A stretch of DNA of 64,000 nt from JANOAR01 sp031411235 (GCA_031411235.1 JANOAR010000242.1:7664-71663), one strand, 5' to 3'. Positions 9,062 through 17,106 are shown, counted from the first letter of the stretch. Numbers and translations: made by a program. Notes: generated by a model not told the origin, from the letters alone.

Positions 9062-9964
9062 ATGATCATTCCCCAGCCCTTTCAATACCAAGGCAGCAAG
9101 CGAGCTCTTGCGCCTTTGGTTTTGCAATATTTACCAATGAAATTTCGGCGGCTCGTGGAGCCTTTTGCGGGGTCTGGGGCGATGTCGCTGGCCTGTGCTG
9201 GGAGAGGGCGAGCAGGGCGGTATTGGGTCAATGATCTGAACAAGCCGCTGGCCGAGTTACTCAATCTCATGATCCACGGGCCAGAGGAATTGGCAGATGC
9301 TTATGCGGGCCTTTGGAAAGGCGATGCTGAGGATGCGCTGGAGCATTACTACTCGGTGCGCGAGCAGTTCAATCGGACGCAAGAACCCAGGCTCTTTCTC
9401 TACTTGCTAGCGCGGTGCATCAAGGGAGCCGTCAGATATAACAATGAGGGCTTGTTTAACCAAAGCCCCGACAAACGCCGCCTCGGCACGCAGCCAGCGA
9501 CGATGCGGCAGAACATCATGGCCGTCTCCATGCTGCTACGCGGCAAGACCGTGGTGACTTCGCATGACTTTCGCGATGTGCTGGCGGCAGCCGAAACGGA
9601 CGACGTGATTTATATGGATCCGCCCTACCAAGGAACATCGGGCGAGCGAGACTCGAGGTATCTTGCTGGGCTGTCGTTCGACGATTTTGTGGTGGCGTTG
9701 GATGGGCTGAACGAGCGCGGCTTACGCTACGCCATCAGCTACGATGGCCGCACTGGCGACAAGTCGTATGGCCAACCCTTGCCGAAGTATCTCCGGCTGA
9801 CCCACATCGAACTGGAGGCCGGACGCTCATCGCAAGCAACATTGCTGGGGCGTGAAGAAGACACCGTGGAGGCACTCTACCTCTCGCCTGTGTTAGCGGC
9901 AGAGATTGGGGTAGTGCCACAGAAGGTAAGTCGTCGGTATGCACAGCAACCCGCGCTTTTCTGA
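9062..9964 (+). CDS. D12-class adenine-N6 DNA methyltransferase (Type II RM)
   Basis: A 300-residue Dam/D12-class methylase that transfers a methyl group from S-adenosylmethionine to adenine N6. Seen: the N-terminal FQYQGSKR (residues 7-14), motif I EPFAGSGAMSL (33-43), the ND motif after it (VNDLNKPLAELLN), FNQSPDKRR (132-140, the slot usually read as FNVPFG), and catalytic motif IV DPPY (186-189) within IYMDPPYQG. Length is normal for the class. The HNH nuclease gene starts nine bases downstream, making a compact restriction-modification pair. Local sequence looks somewhat richer in A+T than its neighbours, as for transferred defence genes. The recognition sequence cannot be deduced. Confidence 0.92.
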   Translation: MIIPQPFQYQGSKRALAPLVLQYLPMKFRRLVEPFAGSGAMSLACAGRGRAGRYWVNDLNKPLAELLNLMIHGPEELADAYAGLWKGDAEDALEHYYSVREQFNRTQEPRLFLYLLARCIKGAVRYNNEGLFNQSPDKRRLGTQPATMRQNIMAVSMLLRGKTVVTSHDFRDVLAAAETDDVIYMDPPYQGTSGERDSRYLAGLSFDDFVVALDGLNERGLRYAISYDGRTGDKSYGQPLPKYLRLTHIELEAGRSSQATLLGREEDTVEALYLSPVLAAEIGVVPQKVSRRYAQQPALF

Positions 9965-9973
9965 TTCATCACC

Positions 9974-10714
9974 ATGCCAAAACAAGTCTATCCCGAAGAG
10001 TTTCTCGCGCTGTGCGCTTCTATAACAGCCAAGCGTCCAAGGACGGTGATTGAGCACATTCTTCAACACGGCCAAATCACCACCGAAGAACTGAAGAACA
10101 CATACGGCTACAATCACCCGCCCCGCGCCGCGCGGGACGTGAAGGAGAATGGCATTCCCATTGAGCGAATTACGGTGACGGGTAGCGATGGCCGAAAAAT
10201 TGCAGCGTATCGCTTTGGCGATCCTACCAAGGTAAAAGTTCGCCGATTTGATGGCCGCACGGGGCTATCAAAGCAGATCAAGGACGCACTCATCGCCAAG
10301 TATGGATGCCGCTGTTTCATCTATCTCGAAGAGATGCCAGAGCCAGCGCTGCAAATGGATCATCGAGTGCCCTTTGAGGTAGCGGGTGAGTCGGAAACCA
10401 TGTCTCCAGAGGACTTCATGCTGCTCTGCGGATCAGCGAATCGTGCCAAAAATTGGTCGTGCGAGCATTGCGAAAACTGGAGCAACGCCAAGAGTCGCGA
10501 AGTCTGCCTGAGTTGCTACTGGGCCTCTCCCGAAAACCATACCCATGTCGCGATGCAACAACTCCGCCGCGTGGACTTGATTTGGCAAGGTGTGGAGACT
10601 GCTCAATACGAACAAATAAAAGCAGACGCTGCCGAAGCTGGACTGGCGATTCCTGAGTTTGTGAAGGACGTGCTTCGAAATGCACTCGTTGCTGGGTCTC
10701 GCGCAAACCTATGA
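9974..10714 (+). CDS. HNH restriction endonuclease, partner of the D12 methylase
   Basis: A 246-residue protein that I read as the nuclease of a Type II restriction system. Residues about 20-65 look like a winged helix-turn-helix (TVIEHILQHGQITTEEL is its centre). The HNH-type core follows: two cysteines at 112/114, MDHRVPFE with Asp129-His130, and SANRAKNW with Asn156 and Asn160. A four-cysteine zinc knuckle is formed by CEHC (163-166) and CLSC (178-181), which is common in HNH restriction enzymes. It lies nine bases after the methylase and overlaps a tiny downstream frame by ATGA. Family membership is from motifs; activity and specificity are unknown. Confidence 0.82.
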   Translation: MPKQVYPEEFLALCASITAKRPRTVIEHILQHGQITTEELKNTYGYNHPPRAARDVKENGIPIERITVTGSDGRKIAAYRFGDPTKVKVRRFDGRTGLSKQIKDALIAKYGCRCFIYLEEMPEPALQMDHRVPFEVAGESETMSPEDFMLLCGSANRAKNWSCEHCENWSNAKSREVCLSCYWASPENHTHVAMQQLRRVDLIWQGVETAQYEQIKADAAEAGLAIPEFVKDVLRNALVAGSRANL

Positions 10715-10794
10715 CGACATGGCCAAACTACTTTCATCCGCATCTGGCTGAGACAGAGAAGGCGACGGGCGCGGTGTTTTTCACGCGCAAGTGA
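10711..10794 (+). CDS. 27-residue ORF translationally coupled to the HNH gene
   Basis: The frame begins with an ATG that overlaps the stop of the nuclease gene in an ATGA junction and ends at a TGA at 10792. The 27-residue product (MTTWPNYFHPHLAETEKATG, then AVFFTRK) has no recognisable motif. The overlap suggests coupled translation. It may be a very small accessory polypeptide of the restriction system, or the first residues of a gene whose remainder was deleted. No Shine-Dalgarno is needed for a coupled start. Confidence 0.35.
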   Translation: MTTWPNYFHPHLAETEKATGAVFFTRK

Positions 10795-10914
10795 GGAGAA
10801 GGATGTGCAGAAGCCGTTTGGCTCTCCACTTCATTCAGAAACAATGCCCCTACGTCGGAGAAGCGATAAGAAACTTGTCGCTCGGCTCGTCATTCGCCAT
10901 TCAGTTTTCACTTC

Positions 10915-11643
10915 ATGAACCTCACCGACCAAACCTGCGTCATCACTGGAGCCGCACGCGGCATCGGCTTTGCTATTGCTGAAGCCCTCGTCGCCAAGGG
11001 TGCCCGTGTCGTCCTCGCCGACATCGACGCGCCTGCGCTCGAGGACGCACTGGCAAAGTTGCCGCCAGACATGGCTTACCAAGTCGTCACCGACATCACA
11101 CAAGGCGACTCCGTCGCCGCGCTTGCAGCCACCGCCGTGCAGACCTTTGGCCCCATCGCGGTGTGGATCAACAACGCTGGCCTCGCCCGGCATCGCTGGA
11201 TACCTGACTACACCGAGAGCGAGATCGACCTCATGCTCGCGGTGAATTTAAAAGGCAGCATCCTCGGCTCACAGGCCGCGCTGCGCACGATGATCCCGCT
11301 GAAGCGCGGCCATATCATCAACATCATCTCCACCGCCAGCCTGCGCGGCATCCCCAGCGAGAGTGTGTACTGCGCGGCGAAGTGGGGTGTGCGTGGCTTC
11401 ACCCAGGGCTTGCAGGAAGAGGCTGCGGCGCATCGCATCCGCGTCACCGCGCTGCTGCCCGGCGGCGTCGCCACCGACTTCTGGGCCGATGCCAGCGAGC
11501 GCCCAGCACCGCTGGAAAAATTCCTCACAGCAACCCAAGTCGCCGACGCCGTGGTGCGTGTGCTGGAGATGGATGACGCCTGCGTCATGCGCGAAGTCGT
11601 GCTGCGCAGCATCGACGACAGCGATTTCTCGGTGAAGCCTTAA
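10915..11643 (+). CDS. Short-chain dehydrogenase/reductase (SDR)
   Basis: A 242-residue classical SDR, an NAD(P)-dependent alcohol/ketone oxidoreductase of unknown substrate. Seen: the nucleotide-binding TGAARGIG (residues 10-17), ADID after the second strand (typical of NAD preference), NNAG (near 86), a serine in the IISTAS strand (near 140), and the YCAAK catalytic pair (near 153-157), then LPGGVATDF. The length is normal. It is convergent with thiS, with five bases between the stops. The neighbours give no pathway hint. The leader is pyrimidine-rich without Shine-Dalgarno. Confidence 0.9.
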   Translation: MNLTDQTCVITGAARGIGFAIAEALVAKGARVVLADIDAPALEDALAKLPPDMAYQVVTDITQGDSVAALAATAVQTFGPIAVWINNAGLARHRWIPDYTESEIDLMLAVNLKGSILGSQAALRTMIPLKRGHIINIISTASLRGIPSESVYCAAKWGVRGFTQGLQEEAAAHRIRVTALLPGGVATDFWADASERPAPLEKFLTATQVADAVVRVLEMDDACVMREVVLRSIDDSDFSVKP

Positions 11644-11648
11644 CTCCC

Positions 11649-11858
11649 CTACCCTCCCGCTGTGATCTGCACCACCTCGATCACATCGCCCTCGGCCACT
11701 GCCGTGGTGGCCTGCTGCCGGGGTAACAGCGCGCGCTTGTTGGTCTCTACGACCACGGGCCTGTCGCTAAGCCCGATGCTGGTCAACAAATCGCGAATCG
11801 TCGCCGGGCTGCTGAGTTCGTGAGCTTGGCCGTTGAGCGTAATTTTCATCATCATCAT
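11649..11858 (-). CDS. thiS: ThiS sulfur carrier protein
   Basis: ThiS is the ubiquitin-fold carrier whose C-terminal Gly-Gly is thiocarboxylated and gives sulfur to thiazole synthesis in thiamine production. Seen: MKITLNGQ at the start, the central TIRDLLTSIGL helix, VVVETNKRALLPR, GDVIEVVQ, and the required C-terminal GG. The gene begins with four consecutive ATG codons (11858-11847), so the true start may be any; the fourth gives MKITLNG. It lies 12 bases downstream of thiH in the same direction. ThiG, the usual partner between thiS and thiH, is not in the window. Confidence 0.92.
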   Translation of the reverse strand: MMMMKITLNGQAHELSSPATIRDLLTSIGLSDRPVVVETNKRALLPRQQATTAVAEGDVIEVVQITAGG

Positions 11859-11870
11859 CGAGCAAAGAAT

Positions 11871-13058
11871 TTAAGCGACACGCTTCGCCTTCGACCCTTC
11901 ATCATTTCGGACGGCGGCTGTCGGATTGAGGCTTTCCAAAATAGCTGGATCCCAGTCCTTCCACACGGGGTCAAGCCCCTGCCCCGCGAGCATCGCCGCG
12001 ATCTGCCCAGGCGTGCGCTCATCGGCGATGCCAAACTGCCCTTCCGCCTTCGCCGCCTCGTCGCGGCCTTCCACTTCCACCCGCCTGCCGCGCACGGTTT
12101 GATGCAAATCCTCGCTGCCCGCTCCGGTGTAGCCGCCGGGCTCGGTATGGCTGCCCGCGCTCATGATGGTGACGCCCAGCGGAGCCAGCGCATCACGCAG
12201 TGGCGCAGGCTCGCGCGTGCTCAGCACCACGCCCACCTCGGGGAAGGCGATGCGAAAGGCGCACAGCGTCTGCACCAGTGCCCAATCGTGGAACTCCGTC
12301 ATCGGCTTGAACCCGCCCGCCGCAGGCCGCAGCCGAGGGAAGGCCACGGTGAACTGCGCCTTCCAGCAATGCTTGTATAAATGCTCCAAGTGCGCCGCCA
12401 ATCGCAGCGCTTCCAGTCGCCAATCGCTCAGGCCAAACAACGCGCCAATGCCCATGCGACGGAAGCCGCCCGCATAGCCGCGCTCGGGGCACGCGAGCCG
12501 CCAATCGAAGTCGCGCTTCGGCCCCGCCGTGTGCATGTCGGCGTAGAGTTCACGGTCGTAAGTCTCCTGATAAACCACCAACCCCTCGCAGCCCGCTTCG
12601 ACCATGCGTGCATACTCAGGCGTCTCCATCGGCCCGACTTCGATGCCGATGGTGGGCACCCATTGCCGCAGAGCGCGTATGCAGTCTTCCAGGTAGCCAT
12701 CGCTGACGAACTTCGGGTGCTCGCCCGCCACCAGCAGGATATTGCGAAAGCCCAGCGCCGCGAGGTGCTGCGCCTCCTTCACCACTTGTTCAATGCCCAG
12801 CGTCACCCGCAGGATCGCCGCATTGTCGCGCGAGAAGCCGCAGTACTTGCAATTGTTGATGCACTCGTTCGACACGTACAGCGGGGCGAAAAGGCGCATC
12901 GTGCGGCCAAAATTGCGCCGCGTGATTTGCCGCGACTCCTGCGCCATCGCCTCCAGTTGTGCCGGAGCCTTGGGCTCCAGCATCGCAGCGAAGCGCTGCA
13001 TGAGGGCAGACTTCCGCGTGGGTAGAGCATCGAGAATTTCGCTGAAGGCGGTATGCAT
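11871..13058 (-). CDS. thiH: ThiH, 2-iminoacetate synthase (radical SAM)
   Basis: ThiH cleaves tyrosine with S-adenosylmethionine and a 4Fe-4S cluster to give dehydroglycine for the thiazole ring of thiamine; the by-product is p-cresol. Seen: the radical-SAM CxxxCxxC triad at Cys66, Cys70 and Cys73 (CINNCKYCGFS), LLVAGEHPK (SAM-binding strand), GIEVGPM, ETYDRELY, GFRRMGIGALFGLSDW, and LSTREPAPLRD. The length (395) is slightly above that of E. coli ThiH (377). The gene leads a thiH-thiS pair. The upstream 250 bases hold a compound palindrome; I see no TPP riboswitch core there. Confidence 0.93.
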   Translation of the reverse strand: MHTAFSEILDALPTRKSALMQRFAAMLEPKAPAQLEAMAQESRQITRRNFGRTMRLFAPLYVSNECINNCKYCGFSRDNAAILRVTLGIEQVVKEAQHLAALGFRNILLVAGEHPKFVSDGYLEDCIRALRQWVPTIGIEVGPMETPEYARMVEAGCEGLVVYQETYDRELYADMHTAGPKRDFDWRLACPERGYAGGFRRMGIGALFGLSDWRLEALRLAAHLEHLYKHCWKAQFTVAFPRLRPAAGGFKPMTEFHDWALVQTLCAFRIAFPEVGVVLSTREPAPLRDALAPLGVTIMSAGSHTEPGGYTGAGSEDLHQTVRGRRVEVEGRDEAAKAEGQFGIADERTPGQIAAMLAGQGLDPVWKDWDPAILESLNPTAAVRNDEGSKAKRVA

Positions 13059-13113
13059 GGGGCAGGATAAAAAGGGGCGCTGAGAGTGCAGGCGATGCTC
13101 AGGATTGCAACTG

Positions 13114-13228
13114 AGCCGTGACCATGGTGTAGAAATCGTCGCGTGGCTGAGCGAGGGCCACCACTGCTGCGTCAGGCAGCGGTGGGTCGTAGCCAGCCGC
13201 AGCAGATTTCTACACCAGGGTCACGGCT
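13114..13228. repeat. Long compound palindrome between thiH and a response regulator
   Basis: Arms at 13114-13137 and 13205-13228 pair over 24 bases with one mismatch (agccgtgacc, then tggtgtagaaatc). Inside them GTGGCTG near 13143 can pair with CAGCCGC near 13195 (one G-U), and ccaccactgc near 13160 pairs with gcagcggtgg with one mismatch. The whole folds as one three-tier hairpin of 115 bases on either strand. It lies between divergent genes. It looks like a miniature mobile element or a REP-type unit; a structured RNA is the alternative. Confidence 0.6.
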
Positions 13229-13312
13229 AAGATGCGGAGCGCAACGGATTTGTCACACGCGACATCATGCGCCATTACAACGGGAAAGCCACAGACTCCA
13301 ACCACGCCTACC

Positions 13313-13999
13313 ATGAGCAAAATTCTCCTCGTCGATGATGAAGAAGACATCCTCGACCTCATCGTCCTGCACCTCGAACGCGAGGGCCACGCCAGCTTCA
13401 CCGCTAGCAACGGGCTGCAAGTCCTACCCCTCGCCATTGAGCACCAGCCCGAGTTGATCGTCCTCGATCTCATGCTCCCTGGGCTTGATGGCAAAGGCGT
13501 CTTCAAGGCTCTGCGAGCCGATCCCCGCACTCGCGACATCCCCGTGATCATGCTCACCGCACGCGCCCAGCAGCACGAGCGCATCGCTGGCTTGGAGCAA
13601 GGCGCGGACGATTATTTAACCAAGCCCTTCAGCCCTCGCGAACTCCTCCTGCGCATCCATGCGGTGCTGCGCCGAACGAAAAAAGTCACCAGCAATGCCG
13701 ACATCACCAGCGGCTCCTTTCGCCTCGACCAAAAGCACATGATGCTCTTCATCGGCACGCAGCGCGTGGATCTCACCGCCATCGAGTTCAAGCTCATTTC
13801 CGCACTCATGGCCAACCCCGAGGCTGTGCATAGCCGCGCCGAACTGCTCGCCGCCGTCTGGGGCTACAGCGACGACACCAACACCCGCACCCTCGACACC
13901 CACATGAAACGCCTGCGCGAAAAGCTCGGCGAGCACCAGCGCCACGTCGAAACGGTGCGTGGCCTGGGGCATGTCTTTCGCACGCAACTCCCCGCCTAG
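13313..13999 (+). CDS. OmpR/PhoB-family response regulator (orphan)
   Basis: A 228-residue two-domain regulator. The receiver domain has Asp8-Asp9, the phospho-acceptor Asp52 (IVLDLMLPG), Thr82 and Lys104 (TKPF). A linker of about 12 residues leads to a winged-helix DNA-binding domain (TAIEFKLISALMANP, RAELLAAVWGY, RTLDTHMKRLREKLG, TVRGLGHVF). The start at 13313 (MSKILLVDDEE) is the family start; the frame extends 27 codons upstream but without conservation. There is no histidine kinase next to it: upstream is the palindrome and thiH, downstream a convergent gene. PhoB-like in architecture, but its stimulus cannot be deduced. Confidence 0.93.
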   Translation: MSKILLVDDEEDILDLIVLHLEREGHASFTASNGLQVLPLAIEHQPELIVLDLMLPGLDGKGVFKALRADPRTRDIPVIMLTARAQQHERIAGLEQGADDYLTKPFSPRELLLRIHAVLRRTKKVTSNADITSGSFRLDQKHMMLFIGTQRVDLTAIEFKLISALMANPEAVHSRAELLAAVWGYSDDTNTRTLDTHMKRLREKLGEHQRHVETVRGLGHVFRTQLPA

Positions 14000-14027
14000 C
14001 GCCAGCGGTTGACCTGGATAAAAGCGA

Positions 14028-14726
14028 TCAGAAGGCCGCTACGTTCTGCGCGTGAATCGCCTCGCAGATCATCCGCAACGAAGCTTCGAGATTGCCATCG
14101 GCTGTTTTGAAAGCATCGGCGTCGATGGTTAATGGAGCGCCGAGCACCACGAGCGGTGCTCCGTATTGCGGGCACTGAATGGCTTGTTCGAGACTGAGGC
14201 CCCCGACGGCTTGGACAGGGATTTTCACCGCCTTTACGACCTCACGCAATTGATCCAGTGGGCTGGGCATACGCTTGCCAGCGGCAGCGAGGCCCCGGCG
14301 CTCGTCGTAGCCAATGTGATGGATGACGTAGTCGCAGCCGAGGTGTTCGAGCCACTTCGCCCCGTCGATCATGCTCTCGCAGACCATGTTGTCTCCCATG
14401 ACTTTGCAGCCGAAGTCACGACCAGCTTTGACGACACATTTGATCGTCTCGGCATGAGCACGGGCCATGACGACGACGTGCGTGGCACCTGCTTTGGCCA
14501 TCATTTCAGCTTCGAGATAGCCGCCGTCCATGGTCTTTAAATCAGCGACGATGGGCACATGAGGGAAGGCTTTGCGTAGGGCCCGCACGCCGTGCAGACC
14601 TTCAGCAAGGATGAGCGGGGTGCCTGCTTCCAGCCAGTCCACACCCGCACGCATGGCCAGCGCGGCAGTTTCGAGGGCTTCGTCGATGTTGGTGAGGTCG
14701 AGGGAAATTTGGACGATGGGTTTCAT
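14028..14726 (-). CDS. Hexulose-6-phosphate synthase / 3-keto-gulonate-6-phosphate decarboxylase-like enzyme
   Basis: A 232-residue member of the orotidine-5'-phosphate decarboxylase superfamily, in the Mg-dependent HPS/KGPDC branch. Seen: EAGTP (Glu33), the family-defining DLKTMD (Asp62, Lys64, Asp67), VVMARA, the HHIGYDER region (near 135-142), and the phosphate-binding AVGGLS. HPS makes hexulose-6-phosphate from formaldehyde and ribulose-5-phosphate; KGPDC decarboxylates 3-keto-L-gulonate-6-phosphate. Sequence reading alone cannot choose. No phosphohexulose isomerase or ascorbate genes are nearby. It is the last gene of an operon-like run, 32 bases after recR. Confidence 0.85.
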   Translation of the reverse strand: MKPIVQISLDLTNIDEALETAALAMRAGVDWLEAGTPLILAEGLHGVRALRKAFPHVPIVADLKTMDGGYLEAEMMAKAGATHVVVMARAHAETIKCVVKAGRDFGCKVMGDNMVCESMIDGAKWLEHLGCDYVIHHIGYDERRGLAAAGKRMPSPLDQLREVVKAVKIPVQAVGGLSLEQAIQCPQYGAPLVVLGAPLTIDADAFKTADGNLEASLRMICEAIHAQNVAAF

Positions 14727-14758
14727 GGGATGACGATTTGATAGAGGGAGATTTGTTA

Positions 14759-15364
14759 TCAGCGCAGCTCGCGCCTGCCTTGCAGGGCTTGGTATAGCGT
14801 GAGTTCATCCACATGATCCAAGCCGCCGCCAGCGGGCATTCCCTGGGCGAGTCTCGTGACGTGGATGCCGCAGGGACGCAGCAGATCGGCGATGTAGTTG
14901 GCCGTGGCTTCGCCTTCCACATCGGAGCTAAGCGCGAGGATAACTTCCGTGCTGTGCAGCTCGCCGATACGGCGCAGCAGCGACTCCAGGCGCAGGTCGC
15001 TGGCTGTCACGTTGTCGAGGGGAGAGAGCTTGCCACTGAGCACATGGTACATGCCGTTAAAGGCTCGCGAGCGCTCCAGTCGCAGCACGTCGGCGGCTTC
15101 CTCGACGACGCAGAGGAGGTGGCGATTGCGCTTCTCATTGGTGCAGAGCAGGCAGAGCGTTTCGCGCTGTAGGTAGAAGCCGCAGTCCTCGCACATGATG
15201 ACTTCGGCCCCCAGCCCACCCAGGGCGGTGGCCAGGGGTATTACGCGCTCGCGACCTCGTGCCAGGAGCCAGAGAGCCAGCCGCTCGGCACTCCGCGGGC
15301 CGATGCCGGGCAGACTTTTCAACTGCACGATGAGGCGCTGAATAGGCGTGGGGTAGTCGAGCAT
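14759..15364 (-). CDS. recR: RecR recombination mediator
   Basis: RecR works with RecO (and RecF) to load RecA at gaps in DNA. Seen: the helix-hairpin-helix LPGIGPRSAERLA (residues 18-30), the four-cysteine zinc finger (Cys58, Cys61, Cys71, Cys74), and the Toprim domain (LLCVVEEAADVLRLERS, YHVLSGKLSPLD, ILALSSDVEGEATANYIAD, VTRLAQGMPAGGGLDHVD). The 201 residues match the usual length. It sits between the cyclase-like gene (36 bases to that gene's stop codon) and the HPS-like gene, all on the same strand, so co-transcription is likely. dnaX is not next to it here. Confidence 0.97.
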   Translation of the reverse strand: MLDYPTPIQRLIVQLKSLPGIGPRSAERLALWLLARGRERVIPLATALGGLGAEVIMCEDCGFYLQRETLCLLCTNEKRNRHLLCVVEEAADVLRLERSRAFNGMYHVLSGKLSPLDNVTASDLRLESLLRRIGELHSTEVILALSSDVEGEATANYIADLLRPCGIHVTRLAQGMPAGGGLDHVDELTLYQALQGRRELR

Positions 15365-15400
15365 CGGTGCAGCAGGCAGGTCGCTTGGAATGATGGAGGC

Positions 15401-16978
15401 CTACGACGATGACTTGGCGCTCTTCTTGGCTTTAGGCTTGGCTTCCTTCGCGACTTTGGTCGAGGCAGTTGTTTCCTTGGGCCGGGTCGCACTGCTCGTT
15501 TCTTCCACGATGACCTCATCGGCGATGACGGTGGTGGTGGTTTTGGCGAAGTCGGATTTCACCATGGCGACACCAGTGACGAGGGTTTTCAAAGGTGTAA
15601 CCGTGCTTGTCGATCGGGCTGCGGGCGCACCGATAACGATAGGTTTCAGCGAGGATTTTTTGGCTGCGGGGGCTTCGAGCTGCTCCTGTGGCTCGACTTC
15701 ATCGGACTCACCAGACTCGGACTCCGTGGGCTGCACTGGGGCCGTAGCACTATTCAGCAAAGTCTTTGCCAGAGCGATGAAGTAGCGCAGCGGCGCGTCC
15801 TCATGGTCGGGTAGCAAGGCTTGCTTCAGCTTTGCCGCCGCCTGAGTGGCTTGGCCTGCTCGCAGCAAATTGACGCCTTCCGTGAAGCGATCCCGCGAGA
15901 TGTTTTCTTCCTCGCTCAGCCTGCCTTTCGCCGCCAGCCACTCATGCACGCCGACTTCGACATCGGGCAATGTGGCCGATGGCACGATGCCGATAGGACG
16001 CGCTTCGATGATGCTCATCACTCGCAGCAGCGTGCTCTCCGCAAGCAGCACGCGGCTGCCATAGACAGCGTTCAGACTGCTCAGCCGCCCACTCATCTCC
16101 ACCGCTTCGCCGATGGCTCCGTAGCTCTGGAAGCCGCCATGCCCATAGAGCCCGCACATGACCTTGCCCGAGGCGATGCCGATGCCGAAGTGCGCCTCGC
16201 ACATCCACCGGGTGCGCACTTCGTGGGCCAGCTTGGTGAGCATGGGGCGCAGTTCAGCGACGGCGAGGCAGGCTTGCTGGGCGTGATCCTGGCTAGCGAC
16301 GGGAAAGCCAAACAAAGCGACCACGCCATGCGCACTGCATCGCTCAATATAGGCACCGTGGCCGATGAGGAATTCGCTGATGGTCTTCATCACCGAGGCG
16401 CTCAGCATTGCCATCGGATCGGGACGGACGGACTGGCTGATGGTGCCTGCGTTGACCAATTTAAAGGTCAGTGCCGTGATCTCGCGCTGGCCCGAGAGCC
16501 GAGTCGGCTCGCGCTTCTCGATGAGCTGTGCGAAGGGCTCCTCGGCGAGGCGATCCACAAAGAAACAGCGAAACTCATGCACCAAGCGCCCCCGCACCGA
16601 ACTGCCTACAACCAAAGCCGTCGCCCCCGCAAGCACGATGGCGAGGATGCCGCTGAAAGGCTCGAATAACATGCCTTGGAAGGCCATGACCAAGACAAGC
16701 GTGAGGCTGAGATAAATCGCCCCGACCATGAAGGCGAGCCGCAGCAAGTGTTGCCGCAGTTCCAGGCAAACCCAGGCCGTAAAGAATGCCATCACGGTGT
16801 GGTAGCAGAACTGCAAAGGCACTGAATGCAGCAGCCCGGCAGGCAGCAGCAAGTGCGCCTGCAAGGCCCGTTCCAAAGGAAGCGAAAGCGCCGCAAAAGC
16901 TCCGAAATGATTGAGAACCAGGATGAGCGCACACACCGAGGTGCCGATGAAGAGGGCTGATGTTTGGCGAGAGGTCAT
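15401..16978 (-). CDS. Membrane protein with degenerate class III cyclase domain
   Basis: A 525-residue protein. Four hydrophobic segments lie in residues 8-125, then a class III nucleotide cyclase-homology domain (about 165-345). The second half of that domain is well kept: GIGIASGKVMCGLYG (265-279), YGAIGEAVEMSGRLS. However, both positions that should carry metal-binding aspartates are changed: LTFKLVNAGT at 170-179 in place of a FaD-I-x-GFT motif, and AHGVVALFG at 216-224 in place of GDxxxAxFG. A TPR-like stretch (NLLRAGQATQAAAKLKQAL) follows, then a long Ala/Lys/Thr/Glu tail ending in KPKAKKSAKSSS. The ATG at 16978 is preferred over 17026 because it opens directly into the first membrane helix. 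Probably a sensor or scaffold, not an enzyme. Confidence 0.75.
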   Translation of the reverse strand: MTSRQTSALFIGTSVCALILVLNHFGAFAALSLPLERALQAHLLLPAGLLHSVPLQFCYHTVMAFFTAWVCLELRQHLLRLAFMVGAIYLSLTLVLVMAFQGMLFEPFSGILAIVLAGATALVVGSSVRGRLVHEFRCFFVDRLAEEPFAQLIEKREPTRLSGQREITALTFKLVNAGTISQSVRPDPMAMLSASVMKTISEFLIGHGAYIERCSAHGVVALFGFPVASQDHAQQACLAVAELRPMLTKLAHEVRTRWMCEAHFGIGIASGKVMCGLYGHGGFQSYGAIGEAVEMSGRLSSLNAVYGSRVLLAESTLLRVMSIIEARPIGIVPSATLPDVEVGVHEWLAAKGRLSEEENISRDRFTEGVNLLRAGQATQAAAKLKQALLPDHEDAPLRYFIALAKTLLNSATAPVQPTESESGESDEVEPQEQLEAPAAKKSSLKPIVIGAPAARSTSTVTPLKTLVTGVAMVKSDFAKTTTTVIADEVIVEETSSATRPKETTASTKVAKEAKPKAKKSAKSSS

Positions 16979-17106
16979 GGGGGAAATAGAAAGGGCAGAC
17001 AATGAGACAAGGCGGCGTGGTGACAAGAGAACAATAGCTGTGGCCTTTACATTTGACCGCTATCACGGCTTGCCCCTTGTCCCTAGCTTTCCATTCTTCG
17101 CGCCGC

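Noticed and set aside
13059..13312. TPP riboswitch upstream of thiH
   Set aside because: The conserved CUGAGA and GAUCUGGAUAAUGCCAGC-type blocks are not present on the thiH strand; only the palindrome is seen.
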